64,000 nt of DNA, from contig JAXBDG010000018.1 of NCBI GenBank assembly GCA_036320915.1, forward strand, positions 1,054,001 through 1,118,000. Reading direction: 5' to 3'. Source of the stretch: Linnemannia elongata. Lineage: Eukaryota > Mortierellomycota > Mortierellomycetes > Mortierellales > Mortierellaceae. Shown here one piece after another: positions 11,677-23,094 of the stretch; within the stretch, counting starts at the first letter, position 1; each line of letters starts with the position of its first letter. Under the pieces are notes generated by a model that saw only the letters and a list, made by a program, of their open reading frames with translations, had not been told where the DNA came from and did no database searches. A program made the position numbers and the translations under genes.

Positions 11677-14543
11677 TTATTCGGCCTCACCTGCTTCTTG
11701 ATTCTCGCAATGGCTCCCGTCCAAGTAGTCGTCCTCGTTCTCGTCCGAATAATCGTCCTGGTCCTCGTCTGGATAGTCGTCCTGGCTTTCGTCCTGGCTG
11801 TCGCTCATAGTATCGTCGATAGTCTTCGATCCGTCCTTGGCGTCGCGCTGCTTCAGCAATCTCTGGTTCGTCTCACTAAGACCAACGACGTCAACTATAA
11901 CAGCATTCGCGGCTGCCAACGCAGTGCATCCCAAAGTCCATATCAACCTCGCAGAAAACGTGCCATCCGACTCCTCAGCCAGCCTCCATACCTGTACAAA
12001 CCCAGAACTCGAACTAGCAACAAACTCCAGCTTGTTCGGTCTCCAAGCGACGCAAGATACTCCACTGAGAAAGTTCCCGATAGCCAATACATGGTCCCAC
12101 TCCTGCTCCGCGCCTTTCCGGACTAAATGCCATAGCAACATCACGCCATCAAAGGTAGAGGCAATCCATTGACCGCAAGGTGACAAAGAAACAAAAAAAA
12201 TAACGCCATCATGCTTTAGGGTGTGCAAGGGCTCTCCGCACTCCTCGTCCCATAATTCGACTTCCGTACTATGAGTCCTAACTAATGCGATCTGTTTGGC
12301 GGTTGACGATATACTTATGTCCATTAGATCACACCAGACATTCACGATGACTCGTGATTCTCCAGTACCGATATCCCAGACTCGAACGGTTCCATCACTC
12401 CCCCCCGATACGACATTTAGTCCACACGGCGAGAATGTCACATGCTTCACCCAGTCGCTATGACCCGAGAGCACGCAACCAGGCGTTCCTGAACGAGCAC
12501 ACCAAAGACATACAGTGTTGTCCCTGCTTCCGGAGGCAATCCACTGATCATCTGGCGAGAACGTCATGGCCACGATGTTGCCTGTATGACCTTTGAATGT
12601 AAACTCGAGAGCACCAAACTCGGCATTCCACGTCCTGACGACTCTATCGCGTCCGGCAGTGGCGACTCGAAAACCGTCTAAAGAAAATGCTACGCACCAG
12701 GCATCCCTAGAACCACATTGAAGCACAAGGCAGGGATTTCCAGTCACCGCATCATATAATCGCACAGTCCCAGAGCCACCGCCAGAGATAAGAATTCTTC
12801 CATCGTAAGAATACGCCACACCTGTGATATTATCAGCTTGATAAGTGTCCGCGTCGTGTCCTGCTCCAGTGGTCGTTACATCCCATAATCGGACGGTCTC
12901 ATCCCAGCTTCCTGAAGCCAACTGCAAACCATTCGGCGAGAATGCGACGCAAGTCACGAGGTCAGAATGTCCCGCAAAGACAGAGACCAAGGTGCCTGTG
13001 TGGATGTCCCATAGTTTGACCTTACAATCCTCCCTTGATGACGCGATCCATCTGCTATCTGGCGAAAAGGCAACCGCATTAACGTCCACCTCATTTTCCA
13101 GCCATTGTCTTCTTACTGGGCTGGTCCTTACGTCCCAAAGCTGCAACTGGCCATTAAAATATCCTGCAGCAACCCAATTACCATCTGGCGAAAACGCAAC
13201 GCAACGAACTAATCCTCTCCCATTCAGAACCCAGCCCATTCGTCCATAGCGAGTGTCGAAAAATCGTATCGTTCCGTCCTCGCCGCGGGAGACAATGCTT
13301 TGTTCGTTTGGCGAGTATGCAACACCGCATACCGGCCCGGTATGACCGTACAAGACATTAATATTATTGCCAGTGTGCAAGTCCCACAATCTCACGGTCT
13401 TGTCATCACTGGCTGAGGCAACTTGGTCGCCTGAGGGTGAAAACGCGACACCTCTCTTTTGGTCAGTATGCCCCTCCAGAATAAAATTAGTCGACCCCGT
13501 CTGGCAATTCCACAGTCGCACCGTACAGTCTTCACTGCCAGAGAGAAGTTGAAGTTGCTGACCTGAAGGCGAGAAGGCGATGGGACTTCTCCTTCGTGGC
13601 TGGGAAATGCACGGGGCTCTGTCCAGGTTGCAGTGTCGTAAACGTTGATATTGCCACCGCATAGACCCACAGCAAAGAGCTTCCCATCGGCCGAGTAAGC
13701 ACATGAGGACACCATGGTTTCTTTCAAAAATGGCAATTCTCCGAATTCCACTTTCTCCATCTGCGCCTTGCTGAGGTCCGCCTGCTGAATCCAACTCCTG
13801 GTAAGGTTGACGCCCCTAAGGTCGGCCTCCTGCATTTGCGCTGAGTCGAACTGCCCACCAGACAAATCGGCTCCTGAAACTTGGATGCCTCGAAGATCCG
13901 CCCCGTTGAATGACACCCCAGCTTTGACCAAGATGGTAATGGCGTTCGCCGCGGCGCAAGCAGCTTGTTCGTCGATCTTGGACAACTCAATAATGTCGAG
14001 ACGCTGTTTCTTGAAACCAGAGTCCAACTGCACGCGCTCGGCCAAGAACTGGATGATCGAAGGCTCAACAACAAGATTCCTCTGAAACAAGGGGTGGCTG
14101 GTGGGATTGCTGGAATCGAAACGAGGATGCGGAGCAAATTCCTTGTTGCTGTAGGCAAGTCCATAGATGGTGCAGGAATAAAAATACTCCAGGATGGATC
14201 GATGGACAAAGCGGTACTGTGTCCCAGCTCGACTCAACAGACTGGCACCGCGTAACAGGGAAATGTCGAGATTAGGACCAAAAAACGCAGCCTTCCATGA
14301 GGTCCGGTCGCGTCTTTGGGTGTAGACGACAATGGGCCTCCCCTGTTGCTCTCGGAAGATTGCCGCCGCCAGGTCTTGTTGAAACTTGATCCCATTCTGC
14401 TCAAATCCGTCCTCCAGCAACCCCTCGAACGCCAAACGGCTATCACTGTCCAGCCTGTGTTCCTGCAGGCGACGTTTGTTGACTACGAGCCAGTGCCACA
14501 CAAAATTGTCGTACAGCTGAACACGAGTGACACGGAGCCGGTG
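11677..14543 (-). pseudogene. NACHT-WD40 copy 2, 5'-truncated and frameshifted
   Basis: Two frames together match copy 1 from just after the NACHT domain to the end. Frame one (14543 to about 13600) holds the RLRVTRVQLYDNFVWHW segment and the pentapeptides. Frame two (about 13600-11677) holds the WD40 repeats and an acidic tail of DDYSDE-like repeats that copy 1 has lost. Compared with copy 1, about 4 nt are missing near 13590-13610, breaking the frame at the first WD40 repeat. The whole NACHT core with Walker A and B is absent, because at 14534-14543 the sequence switches to an unrelated segment. The product, if any, would be a WD40 protein without its NTPase. Confidence 0.85.
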
Positions 14544-15797
14544 CTAAAGAAGAACTAGACGTTAGTCAATCGTACCAATAGTAGGCTTGGGAAAACAAGC
14601 GATTCATGAGCAAAGGGATTTACCATTGCGGACCATCGCTGTAAGTTCCTTGCTGGCGATATGAACTTGTTTTGAGCTCTCTTGCAATAGGTTTACTTTA
14701 TGGTTCATAACAATGCGACTCGCAAGAACGGACCGAGCATCATCCTCGAGATTGTGAACCTTGGCACTAACATCGCGAAGAACTTGAAATTCGCTTTGTG
14801 AGAAGCATCCCATCCATCCTTCCCACTCTTGAATGATGGACTCTTTTGGTTTCGTCGCAATCAGCCGATGCTCAAAGTATCCTCTGGGGTTGCATGAAGA
14901 ACATTGGCCAGGGCAGTAAAATAAGAAACGCCATTGCGTTCACTATTGAGCGATGCTCGCCAGTCAACCTCCTCGCTGACGCTCTTGCCAGCCTTCTTGC
15001 CGACCTTCTTGATGGTTTTCTCAGTGCGAGCCTTTCCGCGACCGTCCATTACATAAAGCCTAAACGCCGAAAAGTGTTACATCAGTATAATTCATCAAAC
15101 AATGTAGTCCGGATGTGTACGTCAAAGACTATCACCACAACAAACATTGACCAAGGCTGTGTGTCATCCTTGTTCAACGTGTTTCCGTGGGGCCACTCAG
15201 TCAACCAACACGCCATTCACTCTCACACGGCGAGCAAGCGAAAAGAACGTTGGTACATCACCGACCCTGATGAAAGGGAGGCTTCACCCGTTGTTTGACC
15301 AATTGACACATTCCCAACCATCCATAGGTATCGATGACAGGGGATGCCGCCGAAGTTACATACAGTTGGGCGTGCTGGCATCAAAAATATGGCGAAGAGA
15401 CAAATTGAGCAGCCTTTAAAAGAAGCAACAGTGACCAAGGACTTATGGGATCCTTGTTCAACAGTTTAGAGGCGAAACCGCTCAGCCAACCAACGCAACC
15501 ATTGCACTCTCATAAGGCAAACGAGTGGATGGTGCTGGTGCATCGCCAACTCTAATAAAAGGGTGGCTTCTCCAGTTGTTTGACCAATTAACACATTCCC
15601 AACCATCCACAGAACAGTTGGGCGTGCCGAATGACGCCATGCTCCCTCTTCGTAACGGATGGATTTGGGACATATTACCTTGTGTATATGAAATTGATGA
15701 AGCTTCGTGACAACCGACCAAAGGGTGTACCGTACAAGGGGTCAAGAGCGGGCAGGGTGTAGCAATCAATAGAAAGGTGATAGAAGAGAGAGAGAGA
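14534..15797. repeat. 1.26-kb segmental duplication, copy 1
   Basis: Nearly identical, in direct orientation, to 36658-38074, apart from a 153-bp insertion (MITE plus TA duplication) in the other copy. The left limit is the sequence GGAGCCGGTGC, where it meets the NACHT-WD40 remnant. The right limit is a GA repeat. It carries most of the 5' part of the gene described at 34593-37327. Confidence 0.9.
14604..15049 (-). pseudogene. Broken 5' exon of an unknown gene (duplicate)
   Basis: The ATG at 15049 opens a frame rich in Lys and charged residues (MDGRGKARTEKTIKK...), predicted helical. At about 14894 one G is missing from a G run compared with the copy at 37.1 kb (four instead of five), which shifts the frame. 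The matching downstream part continues in another frame to 14604 (MGCFSQSEFQVLRDVSAK...). The Trp codon that is a stop in the other copy is intact here. I recognise no domain. Confidence 0.65.
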
Positions 15798-17222
15798 GAG
15801 AAGGAGGGAACAGTAGGTAAGAAGGAAGAAGAGGGAAGGATGAAGCGATGATCAAAGAGAGAACGGTACGAAGGGTGATGGAGAGAAAAGGATAAGAAAG
15901 GGAAAGAGAAGGGCAACGATGCGCGTGGCGGGTGACGAAAGAAGGTCGGGTATAGGTGAAGTGATGGAATTGGCGCGGGAGTGAGGATGAGGTTTGTGGA
16001 AGAGATGAAATGGTGTGGGAGTGGCGGATGTGAAAGGGCAGTGGTGGAAAGGGGAGTGGTGGTAGTGTGGTGATGTGAACGGGGATCGTTCACTTGTTCA
16101 CATTTCTGTCGATTCCTGGGACATACGGGTTAAGGGGTATTAGCTAGTAATAAAAACGATGGATGGAGCCAATCTGCTCCTGCTTTTTCTGATTTATTTT
16201 GATTTTTGTCCTTGACATCGAACTGGAAGTCCTCGATATACTCAGGTATACCATCGCCTTCCTTTATGGACGCACCCGCGCTCGTCCCATTGACAATGAT
16301 CAAGATCCTGTTCAGATCCTTTCCTTTCGCTGCATTGTGTGCCGCCAATCGATGCATAAATCATCCATAGCATGCCCTGTCCACGAGTCCGCCAGACCTC
16401 CGCTGTTGAATCCCAACACCCGACCACAGGCCGACAGATCGTCTAACGGCATGAACAGCACACAACACATCGATTTGGGGATCAATCCCTATCAGCAGCA
16501 ACAACCCAAGGGTCTACTTCACTGTCAGCACTCTTTTCCTACCTGCGTCTCGATCAACAACAATATGCGGTCTCCTTGGAACTCTCCCAGTCGTTCTTCA
16601 GAGAACTTAGTCCTTGACGCTCTTGGTGCCATTCGGCTAATATAGATTCCCCACTTTCCCCCTTTTTATTATCCCTTTCGTCGCCCCTTTGTATTATTAT
16701 CTGTAGAAGCAGAACCCTCGCATCTCTCGCATACCCCGCGCTCATCCTCGCTCCCGTTGGAACCACGAGATCCCTCTGGTCCCATCTTGGTAAGCGCCCT
16801 GAGACCTTATCCTCTTGCGCGCGAGCGTTGTTCTGCTTGTTATTAGTAAATAGTTCCCTTTATGTATTAATGGACATTCGTCCCATACTCCACTAAGTAG
16901 ACCGTTCACGCTTTCAACCGTCGTCTCCCTTTTTACGCTTTGGGTCCTTCCCCCATCCTTTTTCTTTGGATCCCAAGCCCTCCTGAGCATTATCAGGTAA
17001 GGGCCAATATCCTACTTTTTGTTAGCGGTTGCATTCTTGTAGTTACCTTATCTTAGTGGTTAGTACTTTTTGTTAACAGATAGTAATCGTTATAGATCCA
17101 CTTCGCCACAGTAGGATGAAAGAGGAGTGGTGTAGACGTCAAAATGACGTCACCGAAGTAAGTCATCTTGGGTCCAGCCCTACAATCCGTCAGATTATCT
17201 GATACACTTACAACTAGCTAAT
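15798..17222. other. Intergenic, no gene seen
   Basis: The first ~300 bases are purine-rich, with a GA repeat at the duplication edge. From 16.1 to 17.2 kb I find no domain or splice structure. The part next to the Fanzor-like gene (16.99-17.22 kb) is the place where a guide RNA would be expected by analogy with known loci, but I see no evidence that decides it. Confidence 0.4.
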
Positions 17223-18745
17223 CTACACTCGGGCTGCCTTCTCGCCACGCCTTCCTAGTCCTTGGCTCGAGGCGGTGGTGGTCCTCTTGCGGCGTGTATG
17301 GGATGGATTTGGCTTGCTGCTGCTGCTGACCTCAGCACTGCTCGAGCTCGCTGTAGGTCCTGTATCGGGGGCTGCCTCCCAAGGCAAAGATCCATCGGCG
17401 TTTATGGGCTGAAGATGGCGAGGCCTCATTTGAGTTTTGAGACGCTCCCGAACAATAAGCGACATATTCTCTGCGGCGAGAACGTCCCGGTGAAAGTATG
17501 TTGAGCAATTGAAGCAATAGAGACTTCTGAGGGTTACTTGCGCAACAAAAAGCGTGCAACGGGGGCACTTCTTGCTAGTATAAAACTCATTTATACCCAG
17601 GACGATGTAACCGAGAGACCGTACCTAAATAACAAAAAAAAAAAGCTAAGTCAATCCCCGGCGTTTGATTTGTATAAACAAAACATCATCAGAGGCATCA
17701 ATGAAAGGCTTACTGTTCGGATAAAGTATACGAGAAATGTTGAATCTAGTGAGCTTAGCTTGATGTTGCTTTCAAACTTACCCAGACCAACACCAATCAA
17801 AATGGGATCTTGCTCCTTATTGTCCTCGATGCGACGGCCAAGACTGCACCCAACGATATTGAGTAAACGCTCAGCCATCAACTGATATTCCTCATGCTTG
17901 GCCCGACTCATATCCCATTTGGATCGGTTGAACCGATGGTGGTCGCCAGTATAAAACGTCTTCAAGCGCCCTTCAACTTCCTCAAGCTCCCTGGCATACT
18001 CAATAACACTTGCAGATTGGCCTCGAAGTGGAGGCAGGTGCGACTCGAGGTTGAGGATAGATTCGTCCTGACCCTCCGGGACCAATGACTTCTCGTGCTC
18101 TAACCATCGCCGAAATCGAAACACAGGCTGATAAACGGCTTTTTGTTTTATGGCCAAGTTAAAGTGAACAGGCGACGACGACAACGACGGCGGGGCCCCT
18201 CCTGGATCAGGATCAGTCGCTTGCTCTTGGGCGGAGGTGTAAGCCACATCGAAGGCTGGGGATGGGGCAGACACCGAGGTTGAATCGGCTGTTATTGCTC
18301 TGGAGGAAGAGGACGCGACGTCTGGCATAGATGAGGGACCACTTGTGGCGTCGACTGAAGGCTCCAGATCGGTGGTGATTACTCCTTCCATGGCTGCTCC
18401 CTGATTTGCCTTCTCCTTGCCCTTGTCGGTCTCGATCAAACCATTGGGTAGATAAGCATACGCACCGATGGGACAGGCTTGACCGGCATCCAAGATTAGG
18501 ATCTTCATATTGTTGACGTTCTTTCCTGGCCAGAGTCTCGCAATGTCTTCCTCATTCCTGATAACTTTTCTTATCTCTTGAAGAAAGTAGTCCCCGCCGG
18601 TCACGGTGCTAGTCAGTCTTGGAGGCAAGTCTTCCTCAGGTAATCTCTTGAACCTCGCATCTTGCCGTTCTCGGATCTTGAACGCTAAGACCTGGATCCG
18701 GAACCCGTCGCATCGAATCGACCCTCGAGGTACAGTGCGTTCCAA
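17223..18745 (-). pseudogene. TnpB/Fanzor-like RuvC nuclease, 5'-truncated
   Basis: TnpB and Fanzor proteins are RNA-guided DNA nucleases carried by transposons. Two exons are clear: 18745-17714 and 17624-17223, joined by an 89-nt GT-AG intron, giving YFIRT|VRSLGY across the splice. A RuvC-I type Asp lies in KILILDAGQA (about 18490). A long Ser/Pro-rich insert follows, then AVYQPVFRFRRWLE and LIGVGLGKF. Exon 2 has INEFYTSKKCPRC, then YCFNC, a zinc ribbon of the OrfB type, and the RuvC-III motif HRDVLAAENM. The Glu in INEFYTS is a candidate for the second acidic catalytic residue. No ATG precedes the first exon; a TAG lies just above it. The N-terminal REC and wedge part of a full protein is missing, so this copy is likely dead. 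I see no terminal repeats. Assignment to Fanzor rather than another OrfB-type family rests on motifs alone. Confidence 0.68.
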
Positions 18746-20388
18746 AACTGTCTACATGTTTTGAACATTTTTCTTATTTCTTTCATTGCAAAAAACAGAG
18801 ATATCCCATTATTCCTTCATATTACAGTTGTAAAAGCCCTTGATACTAGTATGCATTGTCTCAAGGTTTTGGATCAATAGCGTTTGTATTGGTGTTGCTA
18901 TTAAGTTTTTCTAGTGATCACTCATGTGGACAGTTTTGGAGCCAGGGTCATATCCCATATGAATATTACAGATACCATATGAAAAATTTACATGGACTTA
19001 GTGCGTTGCGAGAACTTTTTTAATGCCATGCTCCAATGCCTGATCGAATGAAAAATTGAGAGTAGAGTAGGAAGGGAGACTTGTGAGAGAATGTAGAAAA
19101 TGCATTAAAGAACATGGGTAGCAAGAGGTTAGCACCCGTAAATTATGCATAAATGCTAAAAAAGTGATTTTACTATGGATTTCTTATGTTTTTGTGAACT
19201 ATAACTGGTACTTTCTTGTTGGCACATTGCAGTACGTATTACTCCACCTTTTACATTCTCTCAGAAGTCTGCCCCACTACTCTACTCTCAATTTTCCATT
19301 CGATCAGGCATTGGAATGCCCATCAATGAACATGTCTATTTTTTACTTAGTGTTAAAAATCCAAGGAAGGGCCACCGTGAAAGAATTTTTGAAAGGAAAG
19401 AGTGAAGGGTATCAATGCAAGAAAAATTTAAAAAAAGGAAAGGGACCAATATAAACAAAGAGGCGTTTCCTTATTTTCTCTCTCATGCTCTCTTCGCTCT
19501 CTTCTTCCTCCCTTTTTTTATTTGTTTTTTGGGCAGTAGCTGTATATTTATTTGTTTGTGATGAGACTTAGACATGACGACGGTGATGGTAGCTACATCG
19601 TTAAAGTAATCCCATGTCGCTCGCGTTTTTGCCTTTTCTTTTCTAATTTTTCTTTCTTCATTAAGCTCCAACCCTCAAAAATTAATCTTTTACCTGCCTC
19701 TGCCACACTCATTTTAATCATACCCACCTAAGCTGTCACCAACATGCTCTCCCACTCGCCGTCTCCATCTTATATTCAGCTACACCGCCGCCGTTGCAAT
19801 TGACAAAAGATTTGTTGGATAAATCTCAACGGGAAGGGAAAGGCAAATATGAGACCGAGTTACAAACACACCTGTGCAGCACTCATCCTTTCCACACAAG
19901 AAGCAAGGAGCGCAGGGTGATGACATATCGACGATTGAAAGAGGCAGGCATGAAAAAGGTAAACGGTATGAGTATGAACAAAGGAAGATGAAAAAAATTG
20001 GCAGTGAAGCTAGCAGAGAAAGAATACCCATGTGGCATAGGAACTCAGCTTTCCATGTTGACACCCAGGGAACCCGCAAATAAAGGTATTGTGGGAACTT
20101 CTGCTAAGTTGACATGTCGACCAAGTGAAGACCCAGAACCCAAACGACAGCTACGCCTATCATTCGTATGTGTACGGAATTGTAGCACCAAGGAGGACAA
20201 GTGAAAATTGAAGGATGAAGAGTCCAATTTTTTACACCGGAGAGGCGGCGACTTGGCGTGTTTCAAGACATAATGAAAACAACGGAATTGTGGGGTAGTA
20301 GAGTCTGTGGTAAAGAGGATGGGAAAAATGGTGATTGGACGCGGCGAAGCCGTTGTCGATCGCCATGCAAAAAAAAGAAAAAATGAAA
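18746..20388. other. Intergenic, probably a non-autonomous Helitron body in part
   Basis: I see no gene. The stretch ends at a Helitron-type 3' terminus (20389-20418), so some of it is likely Helitron. I could not find the matching 5' end. Confidence 0.35.
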
Positions 20389-20418
20389 CCGCGAGCGAAG
20401 CCGCGGGCACCATTCTAG
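20389..20418 (+). mobile_element. Helitron 3' terminus (hairpin + CTAG)
   Basis: A GC hairpin, CCGCG-agcgaagc-CGCGG, is followed by GGCAC and CTAG, then a T outside. The same terminus occurs at 31520, 41661 and 46351. This layout (short 3' hairpin, CTRR end, T after) is the Helitron hallmark. Confidence 0.7.
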
Positions 20419-20530
20419 TTTCACATAATTTTTTTAGCTTTGACCACTAAACCCCGATTAGCCAGCTATTCAGGTCGCTCACAGCTGGATTAGTGGTTAA
20501 TTTTTTACATCATTTTGGTTGAAAGGCACG
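20419..20530. mobile_element. Damaged third copy of the 151-bp TA MITE
   Basis: Matches the MITEs at 36689 and 43735 from TTTCACATAA to GAAAGGCAC but lacks the first seven bases and about 30 bases in the middle. The Helitron 3' end stops exactly where the MITE sequence begins, as if a Helitron had landed inside the MITE. Confidence 0.65.
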
Positions 20531-20581
20531 ATGCCATGTCACCTATTCTGATTGGAAATTCCTCATATCATGCATAAGGTA

Positions 20582-20687
20582 CAGCGCCGTTGCAAAATGA
20601 ATTTGCCTATTATTCTCCAACAAAAAAAATAGCTCGTGTTTTTACTCAAAAAAAAATAGTAGGCAAATTCTTTTTGCAACGGCGCTG
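20582..20687. mobile_element. 106-bp palindromic MITE, Tc1/mariner type
   Basis: The ends are inverted repeats of about 34 bp: CAGCGCCGTTGCAAAA... at the left and ...TTTTTGCAACGGCGCTG at the right. TA flanks the left side (20580-20581); the right flank has drifted (TCCATA). Its size and core match the element at 1366-1470. Confidence 0.75.
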
Positions 20688-21059
20688 TCCATAATACTGT
20701 CGAGTGGAACGTCCTTCAGGCCTCTCAAAAGCATGTTGATCGCCTCTTGCGGATAGATATTATCCAAGGCTTGAGTAGATGCGTCGTCCGATAGGCACCT
20801 TTGCACTCGAGATATGTTTAAATTTGCAAACCTGCATCATCATCCATATCACTACGCGGGCTTTACAATAAGTTCCAAGGCCTCAGTATTAGAGATATAA
20901 TACCAAAGGCAGAGACAAGGAAAAGGGGTTGGGGCAATGGTTGTTTTATTACTTGTTCAGTTGGAGAGTTTTGTGACACGAAAAGTGGTGAGGGCAACAC
21001 CTGAAGAGCTAATTATTTTTTTTGGTGGGGGAGGGGAGGTACTGTTAAACAACTCCATG
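20688..21059. other. 3' flank of the kelch gene
   Basis: No gene seen. It contains the likely 3' UTR of the minus-strand kelch gene. Confidence 0.4.
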
Positions 21060-23094
21060 CTATGAAAAGGTGTGAGGGTTTTGTCTCGAGTTCATCATTT
21101 GAAGTTGAGCTTTTTGCTCTTCCAGGATCAGGTTTAATCGTTGGATTTCCAATTGTTGGAGCTGGTTGTCGATCCCTTTCAGTTTCATATCAAGCGAGTG
21201 GCTCGAATTGTTTGATTCGCTGGTAAGAGCTTGTGGGCTTTGGTACCGGCCTGGTATACGTGCTCCTTCGATCACAATGGCCTGGGGACTGTGCTTTTTG
21301 ATATCCCGTAGTTCGTCACTGTTTCCTGGCTTGGGACTGGAATCTCTAGTCTCGGTCACTTCCTTATCGAAGATCCTAACCGGATCCGAAGGAGAGGGCG
21401 CTCGGTGAATCCGTCGTCGCCGGTAGAATAGAAATCCTGCAATAGCTGCAATCACAGCCAACCCTCCGACGACTCCTCCAACAATACCCCCAACGTTCGA
21501 AGGTTGACCTGCTCCCGCTTCAGGTACTAGGGATGGATTTGCTGATCCTGTCCCGGAAGGTCCCGGTGATATGGTCGTTGATTTGACATTGGGTATTGGT
21601 GGTATGTTCAGACTTTGGTAGGCTGCTGGTGCTGTGAATTGATTGACCCAGGTATTGGATGCTATGTTGTAGATGCGCACACCTGTAGAGGCTATCTGAG
21701 TGTCAGAATAGAGCCCGCCCCAGACGATGAACTGGTCTCCAGCAATAGCGCAGGCAGCATACATCTGGGGCTGAGGACTAGGACTACCAGAACTCCAAGT
21801 TAGGGTGGGGATGTCGAGGATGAATATTTCATTGCTCGTTGGACTGTTCTGAAGCAGCCCATGTCCTCCGAATACGATTAGCTTTGTACCGTCATCATCT
21901 AACGTCGGAAAAGGAAGTGTGAATATAGGAGACGATGCCAAATGAAGAATAACGTAATGAGGGTATTTTGCAATATTATTTTTCCTTCTATGGATCCATT
22001 AGGTTTCGTCCGATGAGGCGAGGATTTTCTTATTATTGCGTTAGAGCGGAACTTACTTATTGCCATGCAGTGGTCCGCTCTTGCCGAGGGAGCAATCCCT
22101 GGAGTAGTCTGGTAATATAAATAAGGAGCGGCGGGAAATATACATTAGCATCATTCAGACAAATACAAACAGTTAATCCAAAGCAACCATCAAGTATTAG
22201 AAAGATGCCAGCTCCATAACCACCTCCCCTCTATCCCTGCTACGTCCTAACCATTCCTTCCAACATAGATAGCTCTATACAATACCCTCTGCAAGCAACA
22301 AATGTGCCTTGCATACGCTATTATTTACTTACCAGGGTAGTGAACGTCCCCTGCTTTGGTCGGAACTCTGTCACATAGGCCGTGACAATCGTTGAACTAA
22401 CACCACCGAAATACAAAATGCTCTGTCTCGTCTGACAATATACGTTGGCGTAGAATGTTCTATACGGAAAGGTAGGAAGGATCGGCAAACTCATATTGGA
22501 GATTTGACCCGTTGAAGGATTCCAAATGTCCATCAAATTGGCACCTGAATATCCTCCTGCCATATAAACCAGGTTTGTGCTAGGGTCTGTCACAGTCCCA
22601 GATCCTTTTCGAGTGGGTTCCAGGAAAGAGGCGTTCGCAGGTGACCATTGTGCAGTGTCGAGATTAAACTGGTAGACGGAGTTAGGGCCGGGGATGCCAA
22701 AGAAGTAGAGCTTTTTTTGGTCGGATGAGGATGTCCCGGGAAAGTTGACTTGCTGGGGATTGGTCAAACCAGTACTAGCGGGGGTGACCAAAGTCCATGC
22801 AGGAGCCGAGCTCGTCCATGATTTCGCAAGGTCGAGAAAGAAGAATTGGTCTGCAGTGGGGGCTGCGATGTTGGTGTTGGCTGCTGGGGTAAGTGTAGTG
22901 TAGCCACTAAGAATGAAGAGTCGAGTTGCCGTCCTGACAGATGCTGGGGCCCAAACTGGTACAGGGGTAAATGGAGGAGCCGTCTGAGCAAGGGTATAAT
23001 GGCGGGTATTTGTAGAGAGGGCAAGTATTAACGTGAAGACGAGGAGGAAAAGGTGAATCGGCGCCTTTGTGGCGGCCTTGGATAGAGCTGTCAT
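21060..23094 (-). CDS. Kelch-repeat protein with signal peptide and one TM segment
   Basis: Three exons: 23094-22333, 22108-22057 and 21898-21060, with GT-AG introns of 224 and 158 nt. The joins give TTPGIAPSARADHCMAIN|DDGTK in frame, and the total is exactly 550 residues plus stop. ATG 23094 is preferred because it starts a signal peptide (hydrophobic LFLLVFTLILAL). The open frame above it has no ATG. The middle part has kelch-type GG motifs (YMAGGYSG, YFGGVSS, IVFGGHG, IVWGGLY), so a beta-propeller facing outside is expected. A Pro/Ser-rich stalk follows, then one transmembrane helix (GGIVGG...GFLFY), a basic stop-transfer (RRRRIHR) and a cytoplasmic tail with a coiled-coil-like end. The ligand is unknown. 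No defects are seen. Confidence 0.88.

Noticed and set aside
15482..16093. 203-residue minus-strand ORF
   Set aside because: Low-complexity Ser/Pro/His/Leu sequence from a purine-rich repeat at the edge of the segmental duplication; not kept in the other copy.
19525..19535. TTGGGCA as the missing left end of the split MITE
   Set aside because: No TA precedes it and the following bases do not look like a Helitron 5' end; the match of seven bases is expected by chance.
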